Origin: an uncultured Gemmiger sp.
GTDB lineage: Bacteria > Bacillota > Clostridia > Oscillospirales > Ruminococcaceae
Reading direction: 5' to 3'
NCBI GenBank assembly: GCA_944388215.1
Contig: CALXHT010000043.1
Span: forward strand, 1-64,000
DNA length: 64,000 bases
The stretch's first letter is position 1. Each line of letters opens with the position of its first letter. A program made the position numbers and the translations under genes. Below, one piece after another: positions 55,408 through 64,000 of the stretch. The notes under the pieces are model-generated. The model ran no database searches and was not told the origin of the DNA. It saw nothing but the letters and a program-made list of their open reading frames with translations.

Positions 55408-55449
55408 CAGCACATGTTGCCTTGCGGCGGGCCGCACACCCCTGTGCTG
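55408..55449 (-). promoter_or_regulatory. Structured 5' leader of livJ
   Basis: On the minus strand CAGCACA pairs with TGTGCTG, enclosing a second TGCGG/CCGCA hairpin. It sits between the promoter and the livJ ribosome site. It matches no riboswitch class I know. Confidence 0.45.
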
Positions 55450-55461
55450 TTGTATAAAAGA

Positions 55462-55490
55462 ATTATAGACTTTTACGCTCAAAAGCGCAA
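55462..55490 (-). promoter_or_regulatory. Promoter of livJ
   Basis: On the minus strand TTGCGC (55485-55490), a 17-nt spacer and TATAAT (55462-55467). Confidence 0.8.
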
Positions 55491-55617
55491 TGTTCCAATT
55501 TTACAGTGTTGAAAAGTAAATTCTCCTGTTTTGTGTCCAATTTGCATAAAATTTAGTTACAAAATGTTATCAATCTGCCATCTTGACAAAAAATACTATC
55601 CGTTTATTGTAAAGAAC

Positions 55618-55646
55618 TTGCAAAACGCGTCGGAATTTGCCATAAT
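55618..55646 (+). promoter_or_regulatory. Promoter of xpt
   Basis: TTGCAA (55618-55623), a 17-nt spacer and CATAAT (55641-55646). An alternative TTGACA-16-TATTGT lies at 55583-55610. Confidence 0.65.
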
Positions 55647-55691
55647 GGTTGTAAGCAATAATAATGATCCGTGAAAGGGGCAAATTCGCAG

Positions 55692-56273
55692 ATGAAACTT
55701 CTCGAACAGCGTATTCTGCAGGAGGGGCAGGTCCGTCCCGGCAATGTGTTGAAAGTCGACTGTTTTCTGAACCATCAGCTGGATGTCGAACTTTTGGACC
55801 AGATCGGCGCCGAATTCCACCGCATTTTCAAGGACGACGGCATCAACAAAATCCTGACCATCGAGGCATCGGGCATTGCCATCGCCTGCATGACAGCCCG
55901 CCATTTCGATGTACCCGTTGTTTTTGCCAAAAAGGCAAAGAGCAAGAACATTGACGGGGAGGTCTACACATCCAAAGTCCACTCCTATACTTACGGTCGC
56001 GACTACGATATTACGCTGGCAAAGAAGTTCCTCTCCCCCAGCGATAAAGTCCTGATCCTGGATGATTTCCTTGCCAATGGCAAGGCCATGAAGGGTCTTC
56101 TGGATATCTGCAAGCAGTCCGGCTGCACAGTGGGCGGCATCGGCATCTGCATTGAAAAGGGATTTCAGCCGGGCGGTGCCGAGCTGCGCGCAGCGGGATA
56201 CAAGTTGGCCAGTTTGGCCATCGTCAGTGAGATGAGCGACACCGGCCTCACCTTCCGCGAACAAGACGACTGA
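55692..56273 (+). CDS. xpt: Xanthine phosphoribosyltransferase
   Basis: A 193-residue salvage enzyme making XMP from xanthine and PRPP. It shows MKLLEQRILQEG at the start and the PRPP loop VLILDDFLANGKA. ATG 55692 is chosen over GTG 55671 because AAAGGGG precedes it. No purine riboswitch was recognised upstream. Confidence 0.94.
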   Translation: MKLLEQRILQEGQVRPGNVLKVDCFLNHQLDVELLDQIGAEFHRIFKDDGINKILTIEASGIAIACMTARHFDVPVVFAKKAKSKNIDGEVYTSKVHSYTYGRDYDITLAKKFLSPSDKVLILDDFLANGKAMKGLLDICKQSGCTVGGIGICIEKGFQPGGAELRAAGYKLASLAIVSEMSDTGLTFREQDD

Positions 56274-56282
56274 TTCATAACC

Positions 56283-56317
56283 AAAAAGGGCAACTCCTGA
56301 TGGGAGTTGCCCTTTTC
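56283..56317. terminator. Bidirectional terminator, xpt / clpX
   Basis: AAAAGGGCAACTCC pairs with GGAGTTGCCCTTTT between convergent genes. Confidence 0.92.
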
Positions 56318-56324
56318 TTATATT

Positions 56325-57680
56325 TTACTGCTGCTGCAATGCAATGTTCTTGTAGCGCGGCCGCATCATACCGTGTTCCACATGCGGTTCCCCGCCTTCC
56401 ACGGTATCTGCATCGATGGTCACCTTGGTGATGGATGCATCCGACGGGATATCGTACATGATGGGGATCAGCAGATCCTCCACCACGCTGCGCAGACCAC
56501 GGGCACCGCTCTTGCGTTCCACCGTCTTTTTGGCGATGGCATGGAGCGCTGCGTCGGTAAAGACCAGTTCCGCATTGTCCAGGTGCAGCAGTTCTTTGTA
56601 CTGCCACACAATGCTGTTCTTGGGCTCTGTAAGCACACGCACCAATGCATCCTCATCCAGCGGATCCAGCACCGTGACCACCGGCAACCGGCCGATGAGC
56701 TCCGGAATCAGGCCAAACCGAACCAGATCGTCCGGCTCCACTTTCTTGAGAAGCTTCTGGCGGGTTTCATCCTTGTCCAGCGTTGTGCGAAGCTGGCTGC
56801 CAAAGCCCATGGAAGCGTTATCCGTGCGCTTCTGGATGAGCTTTTCCAGGCCGTCAAAGGCACCGCCACAGATGAACAGGATGTTCTTCGTGTTGATCTG
56901 GATAAACTCCTGCTGCGGGTGCTTTCGGCCGCCATTGGGCGGCACGTTGCTCACCGTACCCTCCACGATCTTCAGCAGCGCCTGCTGCACGCCTTCACCG
57001 CCCACATCGCGGGTGATGGAGGGATTCTCGCTTTTGCGGGTAATCTTATCGATCTCGTCGATGTAGATAATGCCGATCTCCGCCTTGGGAATATCAAAGT
57101 CCGCCGCCTGGATCAGCTTCAGCAAGATGTTTTCCACATCTTCGCCCACGTAGCCCGCCTCGGTCAGCGTAGTCGCATCTGCAATGGCGAAAGGCACATT
57201 CAGCATTCTCGCCAGCGTCTGGGCCAGCAGCGTCTTGCCGGTACCGGAAGGTCCCAGCATCAGCACGTTGGACTTCTGCAGCTCCACGTCGCTTTCCTTG
57301 CCGGAAAGGATACGCTTGTAGTGATTGTAGACCGAAACAGCCAGCACTTTTTTTGCTTCATCCTGCCCGATCACATACTGGTCAAGCCCTGCCTTGATCT
57401 CGGCGGGCGTCAGGATGTTGACACTCTCCAGCGGGTTGGCATCGTACCGGGCCTGCCCCGGGTTGCGCTGCGCGCCGGGACGCCGGCCGGCACCGGCGCG
57501 CGGCGGCATCGGGCGGTCATCGTCCTTGTACAGCGCGCGATAGCACATATCGATGCAGTCTTTGCAGATGTTGACTCCAGGGCCAATCAGGAGCTGCTCC
57601 ACTTCATTTTGAGAGCGACCGCAGAAACTGCAGATCAGCTCACGTCCTTTTCCGTCCTTCCCGGACGTTGTGTTTGCCAT
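56325..57680 (-). CDS. clpX: ATP-dependent Clp protease ATP-binding subunit ClpX
   Basis: A 451-residue AAA+ unfoldase feeding ClpP. It shows an N-terminal zinc domain (CSFCGRSQ then CKDCIDMC), Walker A GPSGTGKT, Walker [11 protein letters not shown] and the IGF-type substrate loop region. It starts 14 nt after the clpP stop. Confidence 0.97.
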   Translation of the reverse strand: MANTTSGKDGKGRELICSFCGRSQNEVEQLLIGPGVNICKDCIDMCYRALYKDDDRPMPPRAGAGRRPGAQRNPGQARYDANPLESVNILTPAEIKAGLDQYVIGQDEAKKVLAVSVYNHYKRILSGKESDVELQKSNVLMLGPSGTGKTLLAQTLARMLNVPFAIADATTLTEAGYVGEDVENILLKLIQAADFDIPKAEIGIIYIDEIDKITRKSENPSITRDVGGEGVQQALLKIVEGTVSNVPPNGGRKHPQQEFIQINTKNILFICGGAFDGLEKLIQKRTDNASMGFGSQLRTTLDKDETRQKLLKKVEPDDLVRFGLIPELIGRLPVVTVLDPLDEDALVRVLTEPKNSIVWQYKELLHLDNAELVFTDAALHAIAKKTVERKSGARGLRSVVEDLLIPIMYDIPSDASITKVTIDADTVEGGEPHVEHGMMRPRYKNIALQQQ

Positions 57681-57694
57681 GTTGTTCCCCCGAA

Positions 57695-58285
57695 TCAGTG
57701 TTTGTAGAGGATATCATCGATCAGACCGTATTCTTTGGCCTGCTGCGCCGTCATATAATTGTCGCGCTCGGTATCCCGCTGAATGGTCTCCAGCGACTGG
57801 CCGGTATACTGGCTGTACAGCTGGTTCATACGCTCGCGGATATGGATGATATGATTGGCATGAATCTGGATATCCGTCGCCTGACCGGAAATTCCGCCAC
57901 CGCTGATCAGCGGCTGATGGATCAGAATTTCCGAGTTGGGCAGCGCAAAGCGTTTGCCCTTGGTGCCGCTGGCCAGCAGGAAAGAGCCCATAGAGGCCGC
58001 CATGCCGATGCAGATGGTGGAAACATCACATTTGATGTAATTCATCGTATCGTGAATGGCCATGCCGTCCGAAATGGAGCCACCCGGGCTGTTGATATAG
58101 AAGTAAATATCCTTCTCCGGGTCCTGCCCTTCCAGATAGAGCAGCTGCGCCACCACAAGGCTGGCCGAAGTGGAATTCACATCTTCGCTCAGCACAATAA
58201 TGCGGTCATTGAGCAAGCGGGAAAAAATATCGTAGCTGCGCTCACCGCGCGCAGTCTGTTCGATTACATAGGGTACAAGGCTCAT
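57695..58285 (-). CDS. clpP: ATP-dependent Clp protease proteolytic subunit
   Basis: A 196-residue serine protease with catalytic Ser in [12 protein letters not shown], His in [11 protein letters not shown] and a downstream Asp. It forms tetradecamers with ClpX. Order tig-clpP-clpX is conserved. Confidence 0.97.
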   Translation of the reverse strand: MSLVPYVIEQTARGERSYDIFSRLLNDRIIVLSEDVNSTSASLVVAQLLYLEGQDPEKDIYFYINSPGGSISDGMAIHDTMNYIKCDVSTICIGMAASMGSFLLASGTKGKRFALPNSEILIHQPLISGGGISGQATDIQIHANHIIHIRERMNQLYSQYTGQSLETIQRDTERDNYMTAQQAKEYGLIDDILYKH

Positions 58286-58332
58286 AGGGGTTCCCTCCTT
58301 ATTGAAAAAATCGTTTGAAGCGGATAAACGAA

Positions 58333-58363
58333 CCGATACGGCAGCAGATGCACACCGTATCGG
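58333..58363 (-). terminator. Possible attenuator between tig and clpP
   Basis: CCGATACGG pairs with CCGTATCGG, followed on the minus strand by TTCGTTTATCC. The T-run is interrupted, so termination would be partial at best. Confidence 0.45.
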
Positions 58364-58403
58364 CCCTGTTTATCATACTTCCCGGAAGATCACAATGGCG
58401 GAA

Positions 58404-59786
58404 TTACTCGCCCTTGGCTTCCTCATTCTGGGTTTCTTCCTCTTTCTTTTCCGCCTTCTTGGTGGTCTTGCGGGTGGTCTTCTTGGCAGGCTTCTTCTCT
58501 TCTTCGCCGGCCACCACATTGGCCTTCTCCTTCACGAAGTCGATGGCCTTGTTGACAGCAAGATCCTTCTTGACAGCGGCAACGTCCACCAGGCTCTTGA
58601 CCTTGTCGGCTTCCATCTTGTAGGCATCGGCGATGCGCTTGACTTCTTCCTCAAACTCCTCGTCGGTGGCCTCGATGTTCTCCTTGGCAACGATGGCTTC
58701 CATGGCCAGACGCATCTTGACCTGCTTTTCGGCCTGCTCACGGAACTGCTCCTTGAACTGGTCCTTGTTCATGCCCATATACTGCAGATACTGCTCCAGC
58801 TTCAGGCCCTGCTGAGAAATGCGGTACTGGAAGTCCTGCACCAGCTCCTCCATGCGGCCCTCGATCATGGCATCGGGAATGTCAGCCTTCATGCCGTTGA
58901 CGACCTGATCGATCAGATCGTTTTCCACCTTCTGCTCGGCCTGCTTCTCGTAGTTGGCAGCAATGCCCTTGCGGATGGAATCCTTCAGTTCGTCCAGCGT
59001 GTCATACTCGCTGACATCCTTGGCGAAATCGTCATCCAGCTCCGGCAGCTCCTTGTACTGGACCTCATGCAGCTTGATCTTGAAGGTGGCGTCCTTGCCG
59101 GCCAGCTCTTCCGCCTGGTACTGCTCGGGGAACTTGACGTTCACGTCGAACTCGTCGCCAGCCTTGTGGCCCACAACCTGCTCCTCGAAGCCGGGGATGA
59201 AGGAGCCGCTGCCCAGCACCAGGGCGTAATGCTCGGCCTTGCCGCCCTCAAAAGCCTTGCCATCCACAAAGCCCTCGAAGTCGATGGTCGCGGTGTCGCC
59301 GTTCTGGGCCTCACCGTCACGGGTCAGCAGACGGCCGTTGCGTTCCTGCATGCGCTTGATCTCAGCGTCAACTTCCGCCTCATCCACAGTCTTGACATCC
59401 TTGGTCACGGTTAAACCGACATACTCGCCCAGTTCCACTTCCGGCTTGACTGCGACCTTGACCTTCAGGACGGCGCCCTCCTCCTCGGACATGGAGACAA
59501 CCTCGGGAGCGGGACCGCCCACGACATCGATGCCGGCCTCTTTGACAGCGGCCTCATAGTTCTCCGGGAACAGATCGTTGATGGCGTCGTACTGGAACAG
59601 GTCCTTGCCGTACATCTTTTCGATCATCGCACGGGGAGCATGGCCCTTGCGGAAACCGGGAACGGTGTATTTCTTGCCCTCACGCTTGAAAGCGGCAGCG
59701 ACAGCGGATTTGAAGGTCTCCGCGTCGATGGAGAACTGCAGTTCGACCATGCTCTTTTCGAGCTTTTCACAGGAAATCAACTTCAT
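58404..59786 (-). CDS. tig: Trigger factor (ribosome-associated chaperone)
   Basis: A 460-residue chaperone with an N-terminal ribosome-binding signature VPGFRKGHAPRAMIEKMYG, a central FKBP-type domain and a C-terminal helical region. The extreme C-terminus is a Lys/Glu-rich tail (PAKKTTRKTTKKAEKKEEE), longer than in many homologues. GGAGG precedes the ATG. Confidence 0.96.
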   Translation of the reverse strand: MKLISCEKLEKSMVELQFSIDAETFKSAVAAAFKREGKKYTVPGFRKGHAPRAMIEKMYGKDLFQYDAINDLFPENYEAAVKEAGIDVVGGPAPEVVSMSEEEGAVLKVKVAVKPEVELGEYVGLTVTKDVKTVDEAEVDAEIKRMQERNGRLLTRDGEAQNGDTATIDFEGFVDGKAFEGGKAEHYALVLGSGSFIPGFEEQVVGHKAGDEFDVNVKFPEQYQAEELAGKDATFKIKLHEVQYKELPELDDDFAKDVSEYDTLDELKDSIRKGIAANYEKQAEQKVENDLIDQVVNGMKADIPDAMIEGRMEELVQDFQYRISQQGLKLEQYLQYMGMNKDQFKEQFREQAEKQVKMRLAMEAIVAKENIEATDEEFEEEVKRIADAYKMEADKVKSLVDVAAVKKDLAVNKAIDFVKEKANVVAGEEEKKPAKKTTRKTTKKAEKKEEETQNEEAKGE

Positions 59787-59829
59787 TTATAAATTCCTCC
59801 AAAAATAGATGTACATAAAAATACAAGTA

Positions 59830-59858
59830 ATTATAGCATGTTCCCGCGCAGAATACCA
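59830..59858 (-). promoter_or_regulatory. Probable tig promoter
   Basis: On the minus strand TATAAT (59830-59835) about 44 nt before tig. The -35 (around 59853-59858) is weak. Confidence 0.5.
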
Positions 59859-59958
59859 GCCCTATTTGCAAAAAAGTCACAATTCATCTTACTTTTCTGG
59901 CCATTTTCAGGCTGATGCGCGCCGAAAACCTGCCTGCTGTTTTTCTTTTGGGGCTTTT

Positions 59959-60651
59959 TCAGCCGATCCCATCCAGTTTGTAGGGGCAGAACTGCAAGCC
60001 GTCCGCCGAAATCAGGCGATACCGGATTCCTTCCACATCGCCCTGCACCGCAAAGCGAATGGATTTGCCGTGCAGATGGCCATAGTAGCATTCGGTCACG
60101 CCGAACTCCTGCAAAACCGCCACCAATTCCTCGGCCGAAGCCCCCGGATACACCGGCGGATAATGCAGGAAGGCAATTTTGCGGGGTGCCTCCCCCGCCG
60201 CCTGCAGGGACATCCGCAGGCGCCCGGCTTCCCGGGCCATCAGCTTTTCCCCCTGTGCCGCCGCGTCGTCAAAGGGCCATCCCCGCGTTCCGCAGAGAGC
60301 GGTCTGTCCGACGATGCAGGCATTGTTATGCAGGATGTGCAGGGAGTCAAAACCATTTTCCTGAAGAAATTTTTCCATCTTCCGGGTGGTCGTCCACCAG
60401 TAGTCATGGTTTCCCTTCAACAGCCACTTCTGCCCGGGCAGGCTCTGCAGAAACGCAAAGTCTGCACGTGTATCCTGCAAATTCATGGCCCAGCTGGTAT
60501 CCCCTGCCAGTACCACGGTATCTTCCGGGCGGATCAGCGTGCGCCAGTTGGCTTCCAGTTTGGGCAGATACCCATCCCATCCCGGGAAAACATCCATCGG
60601 CTTATTGGTCCCCAGAGACAGGTGCAGATCCCCTATAACAAATACCGCCAT
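59959..60651 (-). CDS. Calcineurin-like metallophosphoesterase
   Basis: A 230-residue enzyme with all metallophosphoesterase motifs: GDLHLS at the N-terminus, LAGDTSWA, KGNHDYW, and C-terminal GHLHGKS. Substrate is unknown. AAGGAG lies before the ATG. It follows thrC by 39 nt and has no clear terminator. Confidence 0.92.
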   Translation of the reverse strand: MAVFVIGDLHLSLGTNKPMDVFPGWDGYLPKLEANWRTLIRPEDTVVLAGDTSWAMNLQDTRADFAFLQSLPGQKWLLKGNHDYWWTTTRKMEKFLQENGFDSLHILHNNACIVGQTALCGTRGWPFDDAAAQGEKLMAREAGRLRMSLQAAGEAPRKIAFLHYPPVYPGASAEELVAVLQEFGVTECYYGHLHGKSIRFAVQGDVEGIRYRLISADGLQFCPYKLDGIG

Positions 60652-60690
60652 ACAGCTCCTTCTGTTTCTCTTCCTTGCCGGCGGACCGCC

Positions 60691-62139
60691 TCAGCGCAGC
60701 GCCGCGGCACGGATATCCGCCGGCGCAATGATCTCGGTAAAACGCACCGGCAGCCGGTTCAGTTCCTGCAGACTTTCGGGCGCCGGTTCCCCGGTATTTG
60801 CAGTCAACGCTGCCATGGCGTCAAAATCGCTCTCCGGCACCGACGCGCCCAGTGCCTCCAGAACCGCCCGCGGGAATTTGAAGGGACTGGCCGTGGAGAG
60901 GACTACCATGGGCGCCCCACTGCGGCAGGTTTCCGCCACGCGGAAGGCCACCGCCGTATGCGTATCGCAGAGGTAGTGGTCCTGTTCAAACCGGGCACGG
61001 ATTTCCTCCGCCCCCTCCTCATCCCCGGCATATCCGGCGGAGAAGGTTTCCTGAATTTTGGCCAGCGTATCCGGGTCCACCGTATACCGTCCGGTCCGGG
61101 CAAGATCCTGCATCCAGCCTGCCACTTTTTCGCTGCTGCCGCTCACATGATACAGCAGCCGCTCCAGGTTGGAAGAAATCAGGATATCCATGGACGGGGA
61201 GGTCGTTTTATAGAAGGTGCGACGGGCATCGTAGGTGCCGGTGCGGATGAAGTCCGTCAGCACATTGTTCCGGTTGGAAGCGCAGACCAGTTTGCCCACC
61301 GGCAGCCCCATCCGTTTGGCATAATATCCTGCCAGAATGTCACCGAAGTTTCCGGTCGGCACGCAGAAATCCACCGGTGCCCCCCAGGCGACAGCGCCCT
61401 GTTCCACCAGACGGAAATAAGCATAGAAATAGTAGACGATCTGCGGTACCAGGCGTCCCCAGTTGATGGAGTTTGCACTGGAAAGACGGATTCCCCGTTT
61501 TTCCAGCTCTTCCGCCACCGAAGCGTCGGCAAACACCCGCTTGACGCCGGTCTGGGCATCATCGAAATTGCCCTCCACCGCATAAACCTGCACATTGTCC
61601 CCAGTCTGGGTCACCATCTGCAGGCGCTGGATCTCGCTGGTGCCGGCGTTGGGATAGAAAACCGAAATTTCGATGCCATCCAGCCCCGCATATCCGGCCA
61701 GCGCTGCCTTGCCGGTATCACCGGAGGTAGCCACCAGAATCCGCGTCGTCTCCTTGCGTCCCAGGTTGCGCTTCGCCTCCACCAGCAGCTTCGGCATCAG
61801 CTGCAGGGCGTAATCCTTGAAAGCACAGGTGGGACCGTGCCAGAGTTCCAGCGCGTACAGCCCGTCACGGACCTTGACCGTCCGCCCTGCCCGGCCGCCA
61901 AACGCATCGCCATAGGTGTTTTCCGTCGCCTGCTGCAAAAACTCTGTGCGGTAATCGGTCAGGTACCCTTCCAGCACTTTCTGTGCCAGTTCCGGATAGG
62001 AGAGATTCCGCCACGCGTTCAGATTCGCCTGCGGGAAGGTTTCCGGCACAAAAAGACCGCTCTGCGGCGCAAGGCCACGGACAATCGCTTCCGAAGCGGA
62101 GACACGAAGCTGGGAATCTCTGGTACTCTGGTACTGCAT
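60691..62139 (-). CDS. threonine synthase: Threonine synthase
   Basis: A 482-residue PLP enzyme converting O-phosphohomoserine to threonine. The PLP Lys lies in GPTCAFKDYALQ, and the phosphate loop in ATSGDTGKAAL. Length fits the long type. ATG 62139 is chosen with AAAGGGTG upstream; longer frames run into yraN. Confidence 0.94.
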   Translation of the reverse strand: MQYQSTRDSQLRVSASEAIVRGLAPQSGLFVPETFPQANLNAWRNLSYPELAQKVLEGYLTDYRTEFLQQATENTYGDAFGGRAGRTVKVRDGLYALELWHGPTCAFKDYALQLMPKLLVEAKRNLGRKETTRILVATSGDTGKAALAGYAGLDGIEISVFYPNAGTSEIQRLQMVTQTGDNVQVYAVEGNFDDAQTGVKRVFADASVAEELEKRGIRLSSANSINWGRLVPQIVYYFYAYFRLVEQGAVAWGAPVDFCVPTGNFGDILAGYYAKRMGLPVGKLVCASNRNNVLTDFIRTGTYDARRTFYKTTSPSMDILISSNLERLLYHVSGSSEKVAGWMQDLARTGRYTVDPDTLAKIQETFSAGYAGDEEGAEEIRARFEQDHYLCDTHTAVAFRVAETCRSGAPMVVLSTASPFKFPRAVLEALGASVPESDFDAMAALTANTGEPAPESLQELNRLPVRFTEIIAPADIRAAALR

Positions 62140-62162
62140 ATCATACACCCTTTCTGCTTTGT

Positions 62163-62516
62163 TTACACTTGGAACGCATCCATAATGCAATGTACCTGCC
62201 AGCCTTTTTCGGCAGGTGTCACTTCCACCACGTCAAACCGCACCCTTGCTTCTGCAAAAGGACTGTTCTGCAGATACAGTTCCGCCGCCCGACGCAGACG
62301 TCTTTGCTTGTACAGATCCACCGCCTCCGCAGGCGCAGCCAGCATACGGCCTGTCCGGGTTTTCACCTCGGCAAACACGATCAGATCCTCCTTGTACAGG
62401 ATCAGATCCAGCTCGCCCATCCGGGTGCGGTAATTATGGCCCAACAGAAGATAGCCCCGCTGGCGGTAGTACCTGGCTGCGATGGCTTCCCCCTTCTGGC
62501 CCACCTCACGGTTCAT
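62163..62516 (-). CDS. YraN family protein (UPF0102)
   Basis: A 117-residue protein with the restriction-endonuclease-like YraN pattern: [45 protein letters not shown] and K in FAEVKTR are putative nuclease residues. Function unclear. It overlaps rnhB by 11 nt. Confidence 0.92.
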   Translation of the reverse strand: MNREVGQKGEAIAARYYRQRGYLLLGHNYRTRMGELDLILYKEDLIVFAEVKTRTGRMLAAPAEAVDLYKQRRLRRAAELYLQNSPFAEARVRFDVVEVTPAEKGWQVHCIMDAFQV

Positions 62517-63150
62517 GCCAGTATCCCTGCTTTTTCAAAAAACTGCGGCGATAGAAGGGCTGAATCCCGTACTGCGCAATGAGTTCATAGTGCAGCTTGG
62601 TGGGGTACCCTTTGTGTTTCGCCAACTGGTATTGTGGGTACTGCTTGTCCAGCTCTTTCATGTAACGGTCCCGACTGACCTTTGCCAGAATGGAAGCCGC
62701 CGCAATGCTGGCACTGGTGGCATCGCCCTTGACAACCGACTGCGACGGACACACAAGGTCCGGCGGACAGCGGTTTCCGTCAATCAGGGCGTAATCCGGC
62801 CGGGGATCCAATCCCGCCACCGCCTGTGTCATACCATCCATAGTTGCCCACAGAATGTTCTTCTCGTCGATCTCCTGAGGGGAAATAAAGATTACCTGAT
62901 ACGCCACCGCACGCTGTATGATTTCCTCGTAGAGTGCTTCCCGGCGCTTTTCACTCAATTTTTTGGAGTCGTTGACTCCCTCGATGGGATCGTCCGGATC
63001 GAGGATCACCGCGGCACAGCAGACCGGTCCGCACAGCGGCCCTCTGCCGGCCTCATCCACCCCGCAGATCGTACCAAACCGGGCACGCTGTTCGGCATCA
63101 AAGGCATACAGGGCCGGATTACTGCTCGTCGATTTCGATGTCCTCGGCAT
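62506..63150 (-). CDS. rnhB: Ribonuclease HII
   Basis: A 214-residue endonuclease removing RNA from RNA-DNA hybrids. It shows the catalytic Asp-Glu in [13 protein letters not shown] and the second Asp in [12 protein letters not shown] 63150 (GAGGAGG 6 nt upstream) lies inside the end of rbgA, a 32-nt overlap. Order rbgA-rnhB-yraN is common. Confidence 0.95.
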   Translation of the reverse strand: MPRTSKSTSSNPALYAFDAEQRARFGTICGVDEAGRGPLCGPVCCAAVILDPDDPIEGVNDSKKLSEKRREALYEEIIQRAVAYQVIFISPQEIDEKNILWATMDGMTQAVAGLDPRPDYALIDGNRCPPDLVCPSQSVVKGDATSASIAAASILAKVSRDRYMKELDKQYPQYQLAKHKGYPTKLHYELIAQYGIQPFYRRSFLKKQGYWHEP

Positions 63151-64000
63151 CATCAGCCTCCTCTTCCGCCGCCTCGCGCCGGGGCGGCCGTTCCAGCGAA
63201 AGTCTGCCCCATTTGCTGGCACGGAATTCTCCCACCAGCATCTTGGCGGCGCGCTCGGTATCCACTTCGCCGCCGGAAATCAGCATACCGCGCTTGGTAC
63301 CAATAGCTTGCAGCAACGCGTAGGGTTCCAGGTCCAGAGCCGACTCATCCAGCTTATACCGGGTCAGCAACTGCTGCGGGTAGATCTGCCGTACACTGGA
63401 AAGCAGCCCGCACGCCAGTTCTTCGATATCCAGAATGTCATCCCGGATGGAGCCGATGAAAGCCAGATTGGAGGCGGTTTCCAGCGAATCGAACTTTTTC
63501 CACAAAACGCCGGGCATGTCCATCAGATCGAAATTGTCCACCGAGATCCATTGCTTTCCCCGGGTAACGCCCGGCTTGTTGGCCGCTTTGGCCCGCGTGG
63601 TCCCCGCGAAGGAATTGATAAAGGTAGATTTGCCCACATTGGGAATGCCTACCACCATTACGCGGATAGCGGCGCCCACCATGCCGCGGTTACGGCGCCG
63701 CCGCATCAGCGCCGACAGTTCGTGCTCGATGGGCGCCTTGGTGGCCGCAGCACGGCCCCGCTGTTTGGAGTCCATGGCCAGGCAACCTGCTCCTGCGCTC
63801 TTGAAATAAGCCAACCACTGGCGGGTGATCTCGGGATCTGCTAGGTCGGCTTTGTTCAAAACGTACAGGTGCGGTTTTCCCGCCGTGATACGCTCGATCT
63901 CCGGGTTCAGGCTGGAAAGAGGAATCCGTGCATCAAGAATCTGCAGCACGCAGTCCACGTTGCGGATTTCCTTTTCCATCATCCGCAGGGTCTTGGTCAT
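63119..64000 (-). CDS. rbgA: Ribosome biogenesis GTPase RbgA (YlqF), cut by the window edge
   Basis: At least 293 residues of a circularly permuted GTPase needed for 50S assembly. G4 NKAD precedes G1 GIPNVGKST and G3 DMPGV, the cpGTPase order. The visible frame begins [12 protein letters not shown]; homologues start about ten residues earlier (a WFPGHM-type N-terminus), so the gene probably continues past 64000. A long acidic C-terminal tail (about 25 residues) is present. Confidence 0.93.
   Translation of the reverse strand: MTKTLRMMEKEIRNVDCVLQILDARIPLSSLNPEIERITAGKPHLYVLNKADLADPEITRQWLAYFKSAGAGCLAMDSKQRGRAAATKAPIEHELSALMRRRRNRGMVGAAIRVMVVGIPNVGKSTFINSFAGTTRAKAANKPGVTRGKQWISVDNFDLMDMPGVLWKKFDSLETASNLAFIGSIRDDILDIEELACGLLSSVRQIYPQQLLTRYKLDESALDLEPYALLQAIGTKRGMLISGGEVDTERAAKMLVGEFRASKWGRLSLERPPRREAAEEEADDAEDIEIDEQ

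Noticed and set aside
55561..55691. Purine riboswitch before xpt
   Set aside because: The conserved purine-aptamer loops and junction sequences are absent; only promoter-like boxes are seen.
59809..62433. 874-codon plus-strand open frame opposite the metallophosphoesterase, threonine synthase and yraN
   Set aside because: No ribosome site or family resemblance; opposite strand holds complete known genes.

Overview
The window is a GC-rich (roughly 55-60 percent by eye) chromosomal segment of a Gram-positive anaerobe, most likely a member of the Oscillospiraceae/Ruminococcaceae (Clostridia). Evidence: the conserved Clostridial run spoIIIAA-AH / asp23 / nusB / xseA / xseB / ispA / dxs / tlyA / nadK / argR / recN, the spore genes yunB and a spoIIM-like gene, a tyrosine T-box, a lysine riboswitch, and DUF951, DUF4364, TIGR04086 and CPBP families. 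No genus can be fixed from sequence alone. I see no phage, insertion sequence, CRISPR array or rRNA; one tRNA (Ala-GGC) is present.

Layout. 0-5.3 kb: corrinoid adenosyltransferase, a TSUP exporter, NAD synthetase, and a small cassette of XRE regulator, membrane protein and CPBP protease with its own strong promoter. 5.3-10.2 kb (minus strand): a lysine-riboswitch operon asd-dapA-dapB-capA-like-ACT protein. 10.2-12.5 kb: queA and tgt (queuosine). 12.6-15.2 kb: yajC, TIGR04086, a spoIIM-like gene, and convergent xerD. 15.9-20.6 kb: the mglBAC galactose transporter, preceded by an AT-richer 0.8-kb regulatory gap. 20.7-23.9 kb: radA, sseB-like and a predicted TIM-barrel gene. 24-25.6 kb: tyrS under a T-box.

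25.6-40.6 kb is one long minus-strand block. It reads spoIIIAA to AH (engulfment-stage channel), then asp23, nusB, a TsaD paralogue, xseA, xseB, ispA, a PAP2-like gene, dxs, tlyA, nadK, argR and recN, mostly with 4-nt start/stop overlaps. 40.7-50.4 kb: ligA, yunB, tRNA-Ala, and the operon DUF951-prfA-tsaC-coaE-lytic transglycosylase-M18 aminopeptidase; then an S1-domain protein and a DUF4364 regulator on the plus strand. 50.4-55.4 kb: livJ-livHMGF branched-chain amino-acid transporter. 55.7-64 kb: xpt, then tig-clpP-clpX, and rbgA-rnhB-yraN-thrC-metallophosphoesterase running in from the right edge.

The content is mainly core metabolism, RNA processing and sporulation. I did not find a clear new defence or mobile system. 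The most interesting points are a stand-alone aspartokinase-type ACT protein and a CapA-like gene inside the lysine-riboswitch operon, a long cytoplasmic coiled-coil extension on MglC, several unexplained palindromes and structured leaders, candidate sigma-E promoters before spoIIIAA and yunB, and a promoter that fires straight into a terminator hairpin in front of tgt.
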